DNA from: JBBKXJ01 sp037969395
GTDB taxonomy: Bacteria > Pseudomonadota > Gammaproteobacteria > Pseudomonadales > JAUIET01
DNA length: 15,287 nt
Assembly: GCA_037969395.1 (NCBI GenBank)
Contig: JBBKXJ010000300.1
Coordinates: forward strand, 1 to 15,287
Direction: 5' to 3'
Part shown: positions 1-7,180 of the stretch, in pieces
How the letters are laid out: every line of letters begins with the position of its first letter
Position numbering within the stretch: the stretch's first letter is position 1
The notes under the pieces: generated by a model
Told to the model about the DNA's origin: nothing
Databases searched by the model: none
What the model saw: only the letters and a program-made list of their open reading frames with translations
Position numbers and translations under genes: made by a program

Positions 1-401
1 CCATCTTTCCGCGTCGATTTCGGCAAATAGAACCACTATTCACCTCAATCGACGCAAAAAGCTGACTCAAAATCTCACGCCCTCGCTACGATCGCCATTC
101 TCGGACAGCCTCCTAGGCGACGCCGCTTCTGTGAGCTCACAACCAATTAAGTTCAATACGCCGTTGTCGCTGGCATATTAAACGAATGAGGGATGCTGCT
201 GTGGCGGATTTTATAACCATTTCAGCGGCTATGGTACAACAAGTTACGTGATTTACAGAGCTGCAGAGACAGCGGTAAGGCGTGGTTCCAATAGATTATC
301 CCGTGAATATCTACTTTTATCAGACTATGTAGCTGAGGTAATGCGAAAGGAATTTTGCAAGTACGGTTGCTGAATCTGCCGTTTAGCGCTAGCCTTGCCC
401 G
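1..401. other. Intergenic region without a supported gene
   Basis: No convincing gene is visible here. The first 61 bases are an imperfect palindrome, listed separately. Short open stretches exist (for example 186-251 and 341-373), but they lack properly spaced ribosome binding sites and do not resemble known proteins. The + strand reading from base 1 stops at 28-30 after nine codons, which could be the tail of an upstream gene but falls inside the palindrome. The stretch just before 402 must carry the leader of the iron-permease gene. I could not find a persuasive -35/-10 pair or Fur box in it. Confidence 0.5.
5..61. repeat. Imperfect palindrome with regularly spaced mismatch pairs
   Basis: The arms pair as CTTT (5-8) with AAAG (58-61), GCGTCGATT (11-19) with AATCGACGC (47-55), GG (22-23) with CC (43-44) and AATAG (26-30) with CTATT (36-40). 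They close on a 5-base loop (31-35). Between paired blocks lie symmetric 2x2 mismatches (cc/aa, tc/tc, ca/ca). This layout suggests a dispersed intergenic palindromic repeat or a structured RNA. No T-run follows on the + strand as in a normal terminator. Copy number in the genome cannot be judged from this window. Confidence 0.6.
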
Positions 402-2330
402 ATGCGAATACTTCTCATTATTTTATATATTTGTGCCATTGGCTGGACGGCCAGCGCCGCGGCACAACAAACACCAGAGACTGCGTGGCAACAGCAGGCA
501 CGCTCAATTATTGGTGCACTCGACTACGTTGCAGTTGACTACCCCGTGGCGGTGAAAAACGGCGCAGTCATTAATGGCGACGAGTACGCTGAACAACGTG
601 AATTTCTGGTTACGGTGGTAGAACTTTTGGCAGCCTTGCCGGTACGCCCGCAGAGCGAAGGCTTCCACGAGCAAGCCTCAACTTTAGCCGCTTTGATCGA
701 TCAAAAAGCCGACGCCGAAGCGGTGACCGGCGGTTGTCGCCAATTAGCTGCCAGTCTGATTGAAACATACGATCTCAGCATCGCACCGGCAGTAACGCCT
801 GACCCCGCCAAAGGCACAGCGCTTTATGCTTCGCAGTGTGCCGCTTGCCACGGCGAGGCTGGTCGCGGTGACGGCCCGGCTGGAATGCAGCTGGAACCCA
901 GCCCAACGAATTTCCTGGATGAAGAACGTGCGCGCCAGCGCAGCCTGTACAGTCTTTACTCCACAATTACAGTCGGCGTCGACGGTACTGCAATGCCGTC
1001 ATTTTCACAGTTTGAAGACAACGACCGCTGGGCGCTGGCTTTTTATGTCGCAGGTTTGCGTGATTCAGCCGCAAACATTGCAGCGGGCGAGCGTGTATGG
1101 AACAGCGATGGGTCGACTAAACCAGCGCTCACGCTGGCAAGTTTTACAGGTAACACGCCGGCTGAATTGGAGGCCGGCTCTGCCAAAACTGCGCCGCTGC
1201 TGGCGTATTTGCGCCATCACCCTGAGGCGTTTAGCGAAACGGCTGTCAGCCCAATCGAGCGCACGCTACAAGGACTGCAGGCCGCGCTCAAGGCGTACGA
1301 CAATCAGCAGCAGAAAGAGGCAATGCAACTCGCCTTGTTGGCATATCTGGAGGGTTACGAACTCATTGAGGGGCCGCTGCGAGCGCTGGACAGCAAACTT
1401 GCTATCGGCATTGAACGCGACCTGCAAAAATTTCGCGGCCAAATTCGCGATCAGGTCCCGGTTAAAGACTTGCGGAAGGCCAATGCCGAGATTGCATTGC
1501 GCTTGAACGGTGCCGCGAAGCTGCTGGACGAGAAAGGTTCATCGCCGCTGACTTTATTCGTCAGTGCGCTAATAATTCTGCTGCGCGAAGGGCTTGAGGC
1601 GATTTTAATCATCGCTGCCATGGCGCTGTATTTACGTCGCACCGAACAAGTCAGAGGTTTGCGTTATCTCCACTTCGGCTGGGTAGCCGCGCTGGCTGTT
1701 GGCGCATTGACCTGGGTTGCGTTCAAAATGCTGATTGACATCAGCGGCGCGCAGCGAGAAGTGATGGAAGGCGCAGGTGCGCTGCTGGCGGCGGCAGTTC
1801 TTCTGTACGTTGGCATATGGATGCATCGTCATGGCAGCGCCGAGCATTGGCAAGCATTTCTCAAGCAGCGGCTTGGCCGTAGCCTGTCGACCGGCGCTAT
1901 GTGGGGTGTTGCCGCGCTGGCCTTTATCGCTGTGTACCGCGAGATACTTGAAACCGTATTGTTCTACGAAACTCTGTGGCTGCAGTCTGCCCAGGCGCTG
2001 CCTTTGGTATTGGGGGCCGCCGCTGCTGCCTGTGCATTGGCTGTGCTGGGATGGTTGCTTTTTCGCGTCGGCGCGCGCTTGCCTCTGCGCCAGTTTTTTC
2101 AGGTAAACGGCATTTTTATGTTTGTTTTGGCCGTTGTGTTTGCCGGTAAGGGCATCAGCGCGCTGCAGGAAGCGGGATGGGTTAACGTCACGTTTATCAA
2201 CCTGCCCAGAATTGATTTGCTTGGTCTCTACCCAACGGCGCAAACGGCGGGTATGCAGGCAGCGGTCATCGTTGTCGGTATCGGCTGGTGGTTAATCAGC
2301 AGCCGCCGCCAAAGCACCATCGACAGGTAA
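402..2330 (+). CDS. Cytochrome c / FTR1 family iron permease fusion
   Basis: A 642-residue membrane protein predicted to move iron across the inner membrane, with a covalently attached haem domain in the periplasm. Residues 1-21 form a signal peptide. A class I cytochrome c domain follows, with haem motif CAACH at 146-150 and a likely axial Met at 198 (GTAMPSF). Residues about 280-380 form a helical linker region. From about 383 to the end lies a multi-pass FTR1/EfeU-like domain with REGLE at 395-399 and a second R-E-x-x-E (REILE) at 513-517; such motifs bind iron in this family. The ATG at 402 is the first possible start because an in-frame TAG lies at 390-392, and the upstream Shine-Dalgarno sequence is weak. 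In known Ftr1 systems Fe(II) is oxidised during uptake, so the haem domain probably handles electrons (inference). It stands alone, and a hairpin terminator follows at 2463-2485. Confidence 0.9.
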   Translation: MRILLIILYICAIGWTASAAAQQTPETAWQQQARSIIGALDYVAVDYPVAVKNGAVINGDEYAEQREFLVTVVELLAALPVRPQSEGFHEQASTLAALIDQKADAEAVTGGCRQLAASLIETYDLSIAPAVTPDPAKGTALYASQCAACHGEAGRGDGPAGMQLEPSPTNFLDEERARQRSLYSLYSTITVGVDGTAMPSFSQFEDNDRWALAFYVAGLRDSAANIAAGERVWNSDGSTKPALTLASFTGNTPAELEAGSAKTAPLLAYLRHHPEAFSETAVSPIERTLQGLQAALKAYDNQQQKEAMQLALLAYLEGYELIEGPLRALDSKLAIGIERDLQKFRGQIRDQVPVKDLRKANAEIALRLNGAAKLLDEKGSSPLTLFVSALIILLREGLEAILIIAAMALYLRRTEQVRGLRYLHFGWVAALAVGALTWVAFKMLIDISGAQREVMEGAGALLAAAVLLYVGIWMHRHGSAEHWQAFLKQRLGRSLSTGAMWGVAALAFIAVYREILETVLFYETLWLQSAQALPLVLGAAAAACALAVLGWLLFRVGARLPLRQFFQVNGIFMFVLAVVFAGKGISALQEAGWVNVTFINLPRIDLLGLYPTAQTAGMQAAVIVVGIGWWLISSRRQSTIDR

Positions 2331-2462
2331 GCCATGATAGGCAGGGTTGCTCCTCCAGCTCGGCTCGACCGCTCAAATAACGCTGCGACCAGCGCTGCGA
2401 TCATTCGAACGCAGAGACCACTGCAACCGCATGCCGACGTTTTTTAACTGACACCCATTGCC

Positions 2463-2485
2463 GAGCCCTTGCTGTTGGGCTTTTA
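2463..2485 (+). terminator. Rho-independent terminator after the iron permease gene
   Basis: AGCCC (2464-2468) pairs with GGGCT (2477-2481) around the 8-base loop TTGCTGTT. A G-U pair may extend the base, and TTT follows. It sits 130 bases after the permease stop and before the rhodanese promoter region, as expected for a transcription unit boundary. The stem is short, so strength is uncertain. Confidence 0.55.
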
Positions 2486-2547
2486 GTTATCAGCGTTGCC
2501 GCCTGTTAGAACATAGCGCAGAGCAATACTTAAATCGTCAAGACATG

Positions 2548-2553
2548 TATAAT
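2548..2553 (+). promoter_or_regulatory. Candidate -10 box for the rhodanese-grxC-secB unit
   Basis: TATAAT matches the sigma-70 -10 consensus exactly and lies 31 bases before the rhodanese ATG. No good -35 hexamer stands 16-18 bases upstream (AATACT is at 2525-2530). The promoter would therefore be weak or need an activator, or the match is fortuitous. Confidence 0.4.
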
Positions 2554-2584
2554 CGCCGGCTGATTTATCACGGTTCGATTTAAT

Positions 2585-3001
2585 ATGGCACGCGTTTTAG
2601 AATTTTTGGCGCAGGAATGGTTGCTTGTTTCTGTACTTCTTGGTTTGGCATGTTTGCTCATGTGGCTGGAATCACGCAAGGGCGGTGCATCGCTGTCGCC
2701 GGCACAGCTGACGCAGATGGTGAATAATGAACAGGGCGTGGTGCTGGATGTGCGCGATGTCGCCGACTATAAGACCGGGCATATTGTGGGTGCGATAAAT
2801 ATTCCGCACGCCAAGGTGCAAGCCCAACTGAACACACTTGAAAAGCACAAAACAGAGCCTGTTATCGTCGTTTGCAAGCTGGGGCAGCATTCTGGCGCGG
2901 TCAGCAAAACGCTGAAGGCCGCGGGTTTTGAGCGCGTTTTCAAGTTAAGCGGCGGCATGGGTGAGTGGCAGGGGTCGCAGATGCCTGTCGTCAAGGTGTA
3001 G
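2585..3001 (+). CDS. yibN: Membrane-anchored rhodanese-like protein (YibN type)
   Basis: A 138-residue protein with one N-terminal membrane segment (about residues 12-28) followed by a single rhodanese domain. The domain shows the family's LDVRD entry motif (54-58), GHIVGAINIP (65-74) and an active-site loop with Cys97 in the order CKLGQHS. An intact catalytic Cys suggests a persulfide intermediate and sulfur-transfer activity, but the physiological substrate of YibN is not fixed by sequence. It is the first gene of a yibN-grxC-secB row found in many gammaproteobacteria. Its stop lies 2 bases before the grxC ATG, so the two are probably co-transcribed. The ATG at 2585 has no strong Shine-Dalgarno sequence. 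Confidence 0.88.
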   Translation: MARVLEFLAQEWLLVSVLLGLACLLMWLESRKGGASLSPAQLTQMVNNEQGVVLDVRDVADYKTGHIVGAINIPHAKVQAQLNTLEKHKTEPVIVVCKLGQHSGAVSKTLKAAGFERVFKLSGGMGEWQGSQMPVVKV

Positions 3002-3003
3002 CC

Positions 3004-3261
3004 ATGCCCGAAGTAAAAATTTATGCGACTCGATTCTGCCCCTATTGCACGGCAGCACGCAGTTTGTTTACCCAGCTTGAGGTTCCGTTTACCGAGGTTT
3101 CTGTCGACGGTAACCGCCAGCTGCGAGCAGAAATGACTCGCCTGAGCGGTGCTCGTACCGTGCCGCAAATATGGATAGGCGAGCAACACGTTGGCGGCTT
3201 TACCGAGCTGCGCGCGCTACAGCAAAACGGTGAGCTGCAGCAACTTCTTTCATCAGACTAA
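3004..3261 (+). CDS. grxC: Glutaredoxin 3
   Basis: An 85-residue cytosolic dithiol glutaredoxin, which reduces protein disulfides and mixed disulfides at the expense of glutathione. The active site CPYC lies at residues 12-15 (Cys12, Cys15). The conserved TVPQI loop carries the cis-proline that contacts the substrate. The GGFTEL segment corresponds to the family's glutathione-binding GG-x-(D/E)-L stretch. The start at 3004 was chosen because AAGGTG (2993-2998) lies 5 bases upstream, the gene begins 2 bases after the rhodanese stop, and the resulting length is typical. An upstream in-frame start at 2965 would only add rhodanese-overlapping sequence. secB follows 32 bases later. Confidence 0.95.
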   Translation: MPEVKIYATRFCPYCTAARSLFTQLEVPFTEVSVDGNRQLRAEMTRLSGARTVPQIWIGEQHVGGFTELRALQQNGELQQLLSSD

Positions 3262-3293
3262 CTTTTATATCAAACTAATTGTCGGGAATTAAC

Positions 3294-3788
3294 ATGGCAG
3301 ACGAACAACAGCCGGGCCAGCAATTTGGCCTGCAACGCATCTATACACGTGACGTATCTTACGAGGCACCTGAAGGCCCCACACCATTCGCCCAGCAGTG
3401 GCAGCCGAAGATGAACCTCGACCTGAACGCCAAGAATACCAAGCTCGACGCTGAGCATTACGAAGTCGTTTTAAGGTTAACGCTGACCGCCAAGCAAGAA
3501 GAGGCGACTGCATATATTATTGAGGTGCAGCAAGCCGGCGTGTTCATGTGCAAGGGTATTGAGGATCAGCAGCTACACCAGGTGCTGGGTAGTTTGTGTC
3601 CGAGCATACTGTTCCCCTACGCGCGCGAGACCATTGATTCCATGGTGGTGAAGGGCGGCTTTCCCGCTGTGATGCTGGCACCGATAAATTTTGATGCGTT
3701 TTATCAGCAAGCGCTGGAGCGCGCGCAGCAACAACAACAAGCGGAACCGGCGACTGAGCCACCAACCGAGCCGCCGGCGACGCACTGA
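3294..3788 (+). CDS. secB: Protein-export chaperone SecB
   Basis: A 164-residue cytosolic chaperone that keeps preproteins unfolded and delivers them to SecA for Sec-dependent export; family members work as tetramers. Typical features are the N-terminal stretch FGLQRIYTRDVSYEAP, the strand LTLTAKQ, GVFMCKGI and the conserved core LCPSILFPYARETIDSMV with GGFPAVMLAPINFDAFY. The ATG at 3294 was chosen over an in-frame TTG at 3279 because GGGAA (3284-3288) lies 5 bases upstream. The C-terminal tail after about residue 143 is a Gln run followed by a Pro/Thr/Glu-rich repeat. This is a length- and sequence-variable region in the family and here is unusually low in complexity. The gene converges with trmL, and a structured element lies between them. 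Confidence 0.96.
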   Translation: MADEQQPGQQFGLQRIYTRDVSYEAPEGPTPFAQQWQPKMNLDLNAKNTKLDAEHYEVVLRLTLTAKQEEATAYIIEVQQAGVFMCKGIEDQQLHQVLGSLCPSILFPYARETIDSMVVKGGFPAVMLAPINFDAFYQQALERAQQQQQAEPATEPPTEPPATH

Positions 3789-3824
3789 AGAACGGTCACG
3801 AAATAACTTGACGCTCTTGCTTGT

Positions 3825-3930
3825 TTTTTCGCCTGTCTTCTTCGTCCCCTTGAGGGCCTACTTTTGGTGCGGTAACAGTTACATAGTTCGACTATGCGCC
3901 TGTTACCACGCTTCGAAGACGAGCGAAAAA
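3825..3930. repeat. Nested inverted repeat between secB and trmL
   Basis: The outer stem pairs TTTTTCGC (3825-3832) with GCGAAAAA (3923-3930) and GTCTTC (3835-3840) with GAAGAC (3915-3920), separated by a 2x2 mismatch. Enclosed are a small CCC-TTGA-GGG hairpin (3847-3856) and a strong inner hairpin. In the inner hairpin, GGTAACAG (3871-3878) pairs with CTGTTACC (3900-3907), then a 3x3 mismatch, then CATAGT (3882-3887) pairs with ACTATG (3891-3896) around the loop TCG. The T-run precedes and the A-run follows the structure, the reverse of a standard bidirectional terminator. A structured intergenic repeat or RNA is therefore more likely than a plain terminator. Confidence 0.65.
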
Positions 3931-3967
3931 CCCGCGCAATAACGATCAAGATATTTCGTTCCCGTTC

Positions 3968-4438
3968 CTAACCGTCAGCAGCGTCAGCGAAGCCACGCTG
4001 GCGCCACGCTTCATAGACCACCACCGCCACGCTATTTGAGAGATTGAGGCTACGGCTATTTGCGACCATAGGTATGCGAATGGTTTGTTCAATCGCCTTG
4101 AGCGAGCGTACGGTGTCGCTCAAGCCCCTCGTTTCCGGCCCGAATAGAAAGCTATCTCCGCACTGATATTCAACTGCGCAATAATCCTTGCTGCCTTTCG
4201 TGCTCACTGCGAACACGCGACTCGCTGTATTCACGCCTAAAAAATCTTGTAAGTCGTCGTATAACTGCACGCTGGCCCATTCCCGGTAATCCAGCCCCGC
4301 ACGGCGCAGTCGTTTGTCCTCCCATGCAAATCCCAACGGTTTAATCAAATGCAGGGCGCAGCCCGTGTTGGCGCACAGGCGAATAATGTTGCCGGTATTG
4401 GGTGGAATCTCGGGTTCGAACAGAACTACATTAAACAT
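3968..4438 (-). CDS. trmL: tRNA (cytidine/uridine-34 2'-O)-methyltransferase TrmL
   Basis: A 156-residue SPOUT-fold enzyme that uses S-adenosylmethionine to methylate the 2'-OH of the wobble nucleotide in tRNA-Leu isoacceptors. Family hallmarks are the N-terminal EPEIPPNTGNIIRLCANTG (residues 8-26), the cofactor-binding FLFGPETRGL and the trefoil-knot C-terminus IPMVANSRSLNLSNSVAVV. The length is normal for the compact TrmL/YibK group, which lacks extra RNA-binding domains. It is transcribed from the - strand toward secB and is divergent from the MSHA genes. The ATG is at 4436-4438 with no obvious Shine-Dalgarno sequence. yibN, grxC and secB are near trmL in E. coli and Pseudomonas too. Confidence 0.95.
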   Translation of the reverse strand: MFNVVLFEPEIPPNTGNIIRLCANTGCALHLIKPLGFAWEDKRLRRAGLDYREWASVQLYDDLQDFLGVNTASRVFAVSTKGSKDYCAVEYQCGDSFLFGPETRGLSDTVRSLKAIEQTIRIPMVANSRSLNLSNSVAVVVYEAWRQRGFADAADG

Positions 4439-4637
4439 AGGTTAGATTAAAAAATAGCCGTTTAATCGTTACTCAGCGTGTTTTGGTTAACAGTTGTACA
4501 GCCGCGCGGCGAATTCCGTCGCGTGGCGGACAGCCACAGAATATCAGCTAAGCTAATTTAATACGCATTAAAACAAGTTTCTGGCAAAGCATCAGCGACA
4601 AAAGTGCGCACTACTTTGTGTAGTACCAGGAGTGAGT
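4439..4637. promoter_or_regulatory. Divergent control region between trmL and the MSHA operon
   Basis: This gap must contain promoters for trmL and the pilus assembly operon. Visible elements are a 10-base perfect palindrome GCCGCGCGGC (4501-4510), the inverted repeat GTGGC-ggaca-GCCAC (4523-4537), an AT-rich stretch (about 4553-4577) and ACTAC-tttgt-GTAGT (4610-4624) just before the ribosome binding site. Any of these could be operators or RNA hairpins. No sigma-70 or sigma-54 promoter is convincing enough to place exactly. Confidence 0.4.
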
Positions 4638-5570
4638 TTGAAATTATTTACCAATAAGCACGCCACCACCGGGCGTGTGGGTCTTAGCATCAGCGACAGC
4701 TGTGTTGCTTTTGCGTACCTGCGTGGCGACGAACTGGTGAGCTGCGACTATGGCCTTATACAGCGCAAGCAGCAAGCCTCTGAGGTGCTGACCTCGCTCA
4801 TCAAGCAGTACAAGCTCGCCGGTAATAAGTGTACTTTCGTATTGCAAGGCAGCGCCTATCAATTATTTCTTATCGAAGCACCGGCCGTTGACGAGCATGA
4901 AATGGCGGCGGCTGTACGCTGGCGTGTTAAAGACTCGCTCGACTACCCCTTGCAAGAGGCCGTCGTAGATTATTTTGACTTGCCGCCAGAAGCATACCGC
5001 GGCACGCAAAAAATGGTGTATGTGATTGCCGCACGTAAAGCTGTACTGGAGCTGCTGGTAGAGCAGTGTCGCGTTAACGGTTTGAGCGTGGACTGCATCG
5101 ACATTCGCGAACTGGTGTTTGGCCATGTGATGGGTCGCCTCGACGATCAGTTGCCAAACAAGGCATTTGTCTATCTCGACGAAGATACCGGTTTTATCAA
5201 CCTGTCGCATAACGCCTCGATCTGCCTTAACCGCGCGCTGGAAGTCGGCGTGCGGCAATTGCAGCAAAGCCATGTGGACAGCGCCAACAGCGATGATTTT
5301 TCCTTTTCCGACATCGATGCGCTGGTGCTTGAGCTACAGCGCTCCATCGACTATTACGAAAGTCACCTGGGTTTTGGTTCGATTACTCAACTGTGCTTGC
5401 CACCCGCCAGCAACGGTGTGCCGCAGCTGCCCGAGCAACTAAACCGCAACCTCGATATGCGAGTTCGTGAGCTGCAGTTTGCCGATCTCCTCGGCGATGA
5501 CAAGGGCATAGACGCCGATAAACAACGGTTCTGTTTTGCCGCGCTGAGTGCCGGTTTGCGGGGGCATTGA
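4638..5570 (+). CDS. mshI: MSHA biogenesis protein MshI (PilM-like)
   Basis: A roughly 310-residue cytoplasmic protein of the PilM/MshI actin-like ATPase fold. It is expected to anchor the inner-membrane alignment complex of the MSHA pilus through the PilN-like partner encoded next. The N-terminal GRVGLSISDSCVAFAYL resembles the phosphate-1 strand of the fold, and a late YLDEDTGFINLS segment resembles its second nucleotide-binding strand. I cannot tell whether nucleotide binding is intact. A TTG start at 4638 is preferred because AGGAG (4628-4632) lies 5 bases upstream. The GTG at 4632, two codons earlier, overlaps that Shine-Dalgarno sequence. It is the first gene of the operon, with 7 bases to the next start. 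Confidence 0.85.
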   Translation: MKLFTNKHATTGRVGLSISDSCVAFAYLRGDELVSCDYGLIQRKQQASEVLTSLIKQYKLAGNKCTFVLQGSAYQLFLIEAPAVDEHEMAAAVRWRVKDSLDYPLQEAVVDYFDLPPEAYRGTQKMVYVIAARKAVLELLVEQCRVNGLSVDCIDIRELVFGHVMGRLDDQLPNKAFVYLDEDTGFINLSHNASICLNRALEVGVRQLQQSHVDSANSDDFSFSDIDALVLELQRSIDYYESHLGFGSITQLCLPPASNGVPQLPEQLNRNLDMRVRELQFADLLGDDKGIDADKQRFCFAALSAGLRGH

Positions 5571-5577
5571 AGACGCT

Positions 5578-6180
5578 ATGAAGCAGCAAGTTAATCTCGT
5601 CAACCACCTTAACCTGGCTTTGCCAGACGCGGTCAATATTAAGCTCGCAGGACGTCTTTGCGCTGTGGCCGCAGTACTGATGGTGGTGTACTACGCTGTA
5701 ACGACTCTGCAGCTTGGCAGAATAGAAAATCAATTAACCGGCATGCAGCAAGATCAGCAGGCAGTGGAAGCTGAGCTAACTAACGCCAGAACGCAGTTGC
5801 AGTCGCTGCAAAGCGGCAAGCAGCTGCTGCCACAAATAGAATTGTTGAAGAAAGAAAAAGCAGCCAAATCGCGCATTCTCAGTTCGGTTGCCGAACAGCC
5901 TGTCAATACCAGCAATGGCTTCTCGGCCTACCTCAAAGCGCTTGGCCAGCGCCCGGCGCAGGGTCTGTGGTTTACCAGACTGTGGTTTGAAGATAACGGC
6001 CGCAGGATCAGTTGGTCGGGTCACACCCGGGAACCCGCCAGCGTGCCGCGTTATTTACAGCAGCTAAAAAGCAACGAAGTGTACGTAGGTCATTTTTTTA
6101 ACGTATTAAAAATGCAGCGCGCTGAGGGCGGCGGCAAGTTGCTGGCGTTCGAAATCAGCAGCACGGAAGCTGAACAATGA
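5578..6180 (+). CDS. MSHA biogenesis PilN-like protein (MshI2)
   Basis: A 200-residue bitopic inner-membrane protein of the PilN/GspL-C-terminal type. A short cytoplasmic N-terminus (QQVNLVNHL, matching the PilN-type INLL motif that docks on PilM) precedes one membrane segment at about residues 21-40. A coiled-coil region (about 45-105, rich in Gln, Glu and Leu) and a small periplasmic domain ending near LLAFEISS follow. The ATG at 5578 was chosen over an upstream GTG at 5548, which lies inside mshI. It lies 7 bases after mshI and overlaps mshJ by 4 bases (ATGA), so translational coupling is likely. In Vibrio and Shewanella loci the equivalent position is sometimes called mshI2. Confidence 0.8.
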   Translation: MKQQVNLVNHLNLALPDAVNIKLAGRLCAVAAVLMVVYYAVTTLQLGRIENQLTGMQQDQQAVEAELTNARTQLQSLQSGKQLLPQIELLKKEKAAKSRILSSVAEQPVNTSNGFSAYLKALGQRPAQGLWFTRLWFEDNGRRISWSGHTREPASVPRYLQQLKSNEVYVGHFFNVLKMQRAEGGGKLLAFEISSTEAEQ

Positions 6181-6842
6181 ATGTAAAACTGCAAAGCTGG
6201 ATTTCCCAATTCGAAAAGCGCAACAGGCGCGAACGAACGTTGTTAATGAGCATTGTGGTGTGCAGTGTGTGTTTGTTGCTGTACAGCGTTCTAGTCGAGC
6301 CCGCGCTGCGTAATAAAGCGAGGCAGCAAAACACTGCAACCGAGGCGCGCGAACTGGTCGCGGCCAAGCGTACAGAGCTGGCGACCTTGCAGCAGGCCAT
6401 GCAGGCGCATGAGCACTCGAAAGAACGGCTGTTACTCAGTAGTCTCGAGCTGGATCTTAAAGATCTGGATGACAAGCTGGCACAGGCGGCCGTTAATCTC
6501 ATTCCACCGCAGCAAGTGCCGGAAATACTGGAGAGCGTTATCGCCAACGACAAGCGGCTGCAGCTGGTTGCGCTGCAAAATGAGCCGGCGGAACGGCTTA
6601 GCACCAGCAGCGACGCGAGCGAATTACTGGACGATGACGACAATGTGCTGTACCGGCACCAATTCAGAATGACGCTGCAAGGTAGCTACCAGGCGACGGT
6701 CGATTATCTCGACCGGCTGGAGCAATTGCCCTGGCGTATTTACTGGGACGCCCTGCGCTACGACGTCACCGCCTACCCGCTGGCCGAGGTGACTATCGAT
6801 ATGTATACCCTAAGCACGCACAAAGCATGGATAGGGGTTTAG
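6177..6842 (+). CDS. mshJ: MSHA biogenesis protein MshJ (PilO-like)
   Basis: A 221-residue bitopic inner-membrane protein resembling PilO/GspM. A basic N-terminus (EKRNRRERTLL) precedes a membrane segment at about residues 22-39, then a long coiled coil (about 45-105), then a periplasmic ferredoxin-like domain ending in a segment with PWRIYWDALRYDV and YPLAEVTIDMYTLS. These last motifs are typical of MshJ. It is expected to pair with the PilN-like protein to form the periplasmic scaffold that links the motor to the secretin. Its ATG overlaps the preceding stop by 4 bases, and mshK starts 1 base after its own stop. Confidence 0.85.
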   Translation: MNVKLQSWISQFEKRNRRERTLLMSIVVCSVCLLLYSVLVEPALRNKARQQNTATEARELVAAKRTELATLQQAMQAHEHSKERLLLSSLELDLKDLDDKLAQAAVNLIPPQQVPEILESVIANDKRLQLVALQNEPAERLSTSSDASELLDDDDNVLYRHQFRMTLQGSYQATVDYLDRLEQLPWRIYWDALRYDVTAYPLAEVTIDMYTLSTHKAWIGV

Positions 6843-6843
6843 C

Positions 6844-7176
6844 GTGAAATTTTGCGTATATCTCAGCTGTTTACTGGCCAGCACGGCGTTGTCGGCAGGC
6901 GCCGAGGCGACCCAGGTTTTATACGATCCAACCCAGCCGCCAGGCACAACGGCACAGTCACACACGCCAAGCCAGCCCAGTTTGCGCCTGGACAGCGTGT
7001 TAGTGGGCGAGCAGCGGAGAGTGGCGACTATTAACGGGCGGCACTATCAAGAGGGCGACCGCGTTGCAGGCGGCAAGCTGGTCAGCATCCGCCGCGATGC
7101 AGTAGAAATTGCCATGCCTGAGAAGACACTGACACTGCAGTTGCGCCAGGTCGTAGTAAAGAGAAAACGGAATTAA
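6844..7176 (+). CDS. mshK: MSHA biogenesis protein MshK (PilP/GspC-like)
   Basis: A 110-residue secreted periplasmic protein. Residues 1-21 look like a cleavable signal peptide. The mature part carries the DPTQPPG motif seen in MshK, PilP and GspC homology-region proteins, followed by a small beta domain (LDSVLVGEQRRVATINGR and EGDRVAGGKLVSI). In related systems this domain binds the N-terminal domains of the secretin and bridges it to the inner-membrane PilN/PilO scaffold. The start is GTG at 6844, supported by AGGGG (6833-6837) with 6-base spacing. mshL follows after 4 bases. Confidence 0.82.
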   Translation: MKFCVYLSCLLASTALSAGAEATQVLYDPTQPPGTTAQSHTPSQPSLRLDSVLVGEQRRVATINGRHYQEGDRVAGGKLVSIRRDAVEIAMPEKTLTLQLRQVVVKRKRN

Positions 7177-7180
7177 TTTT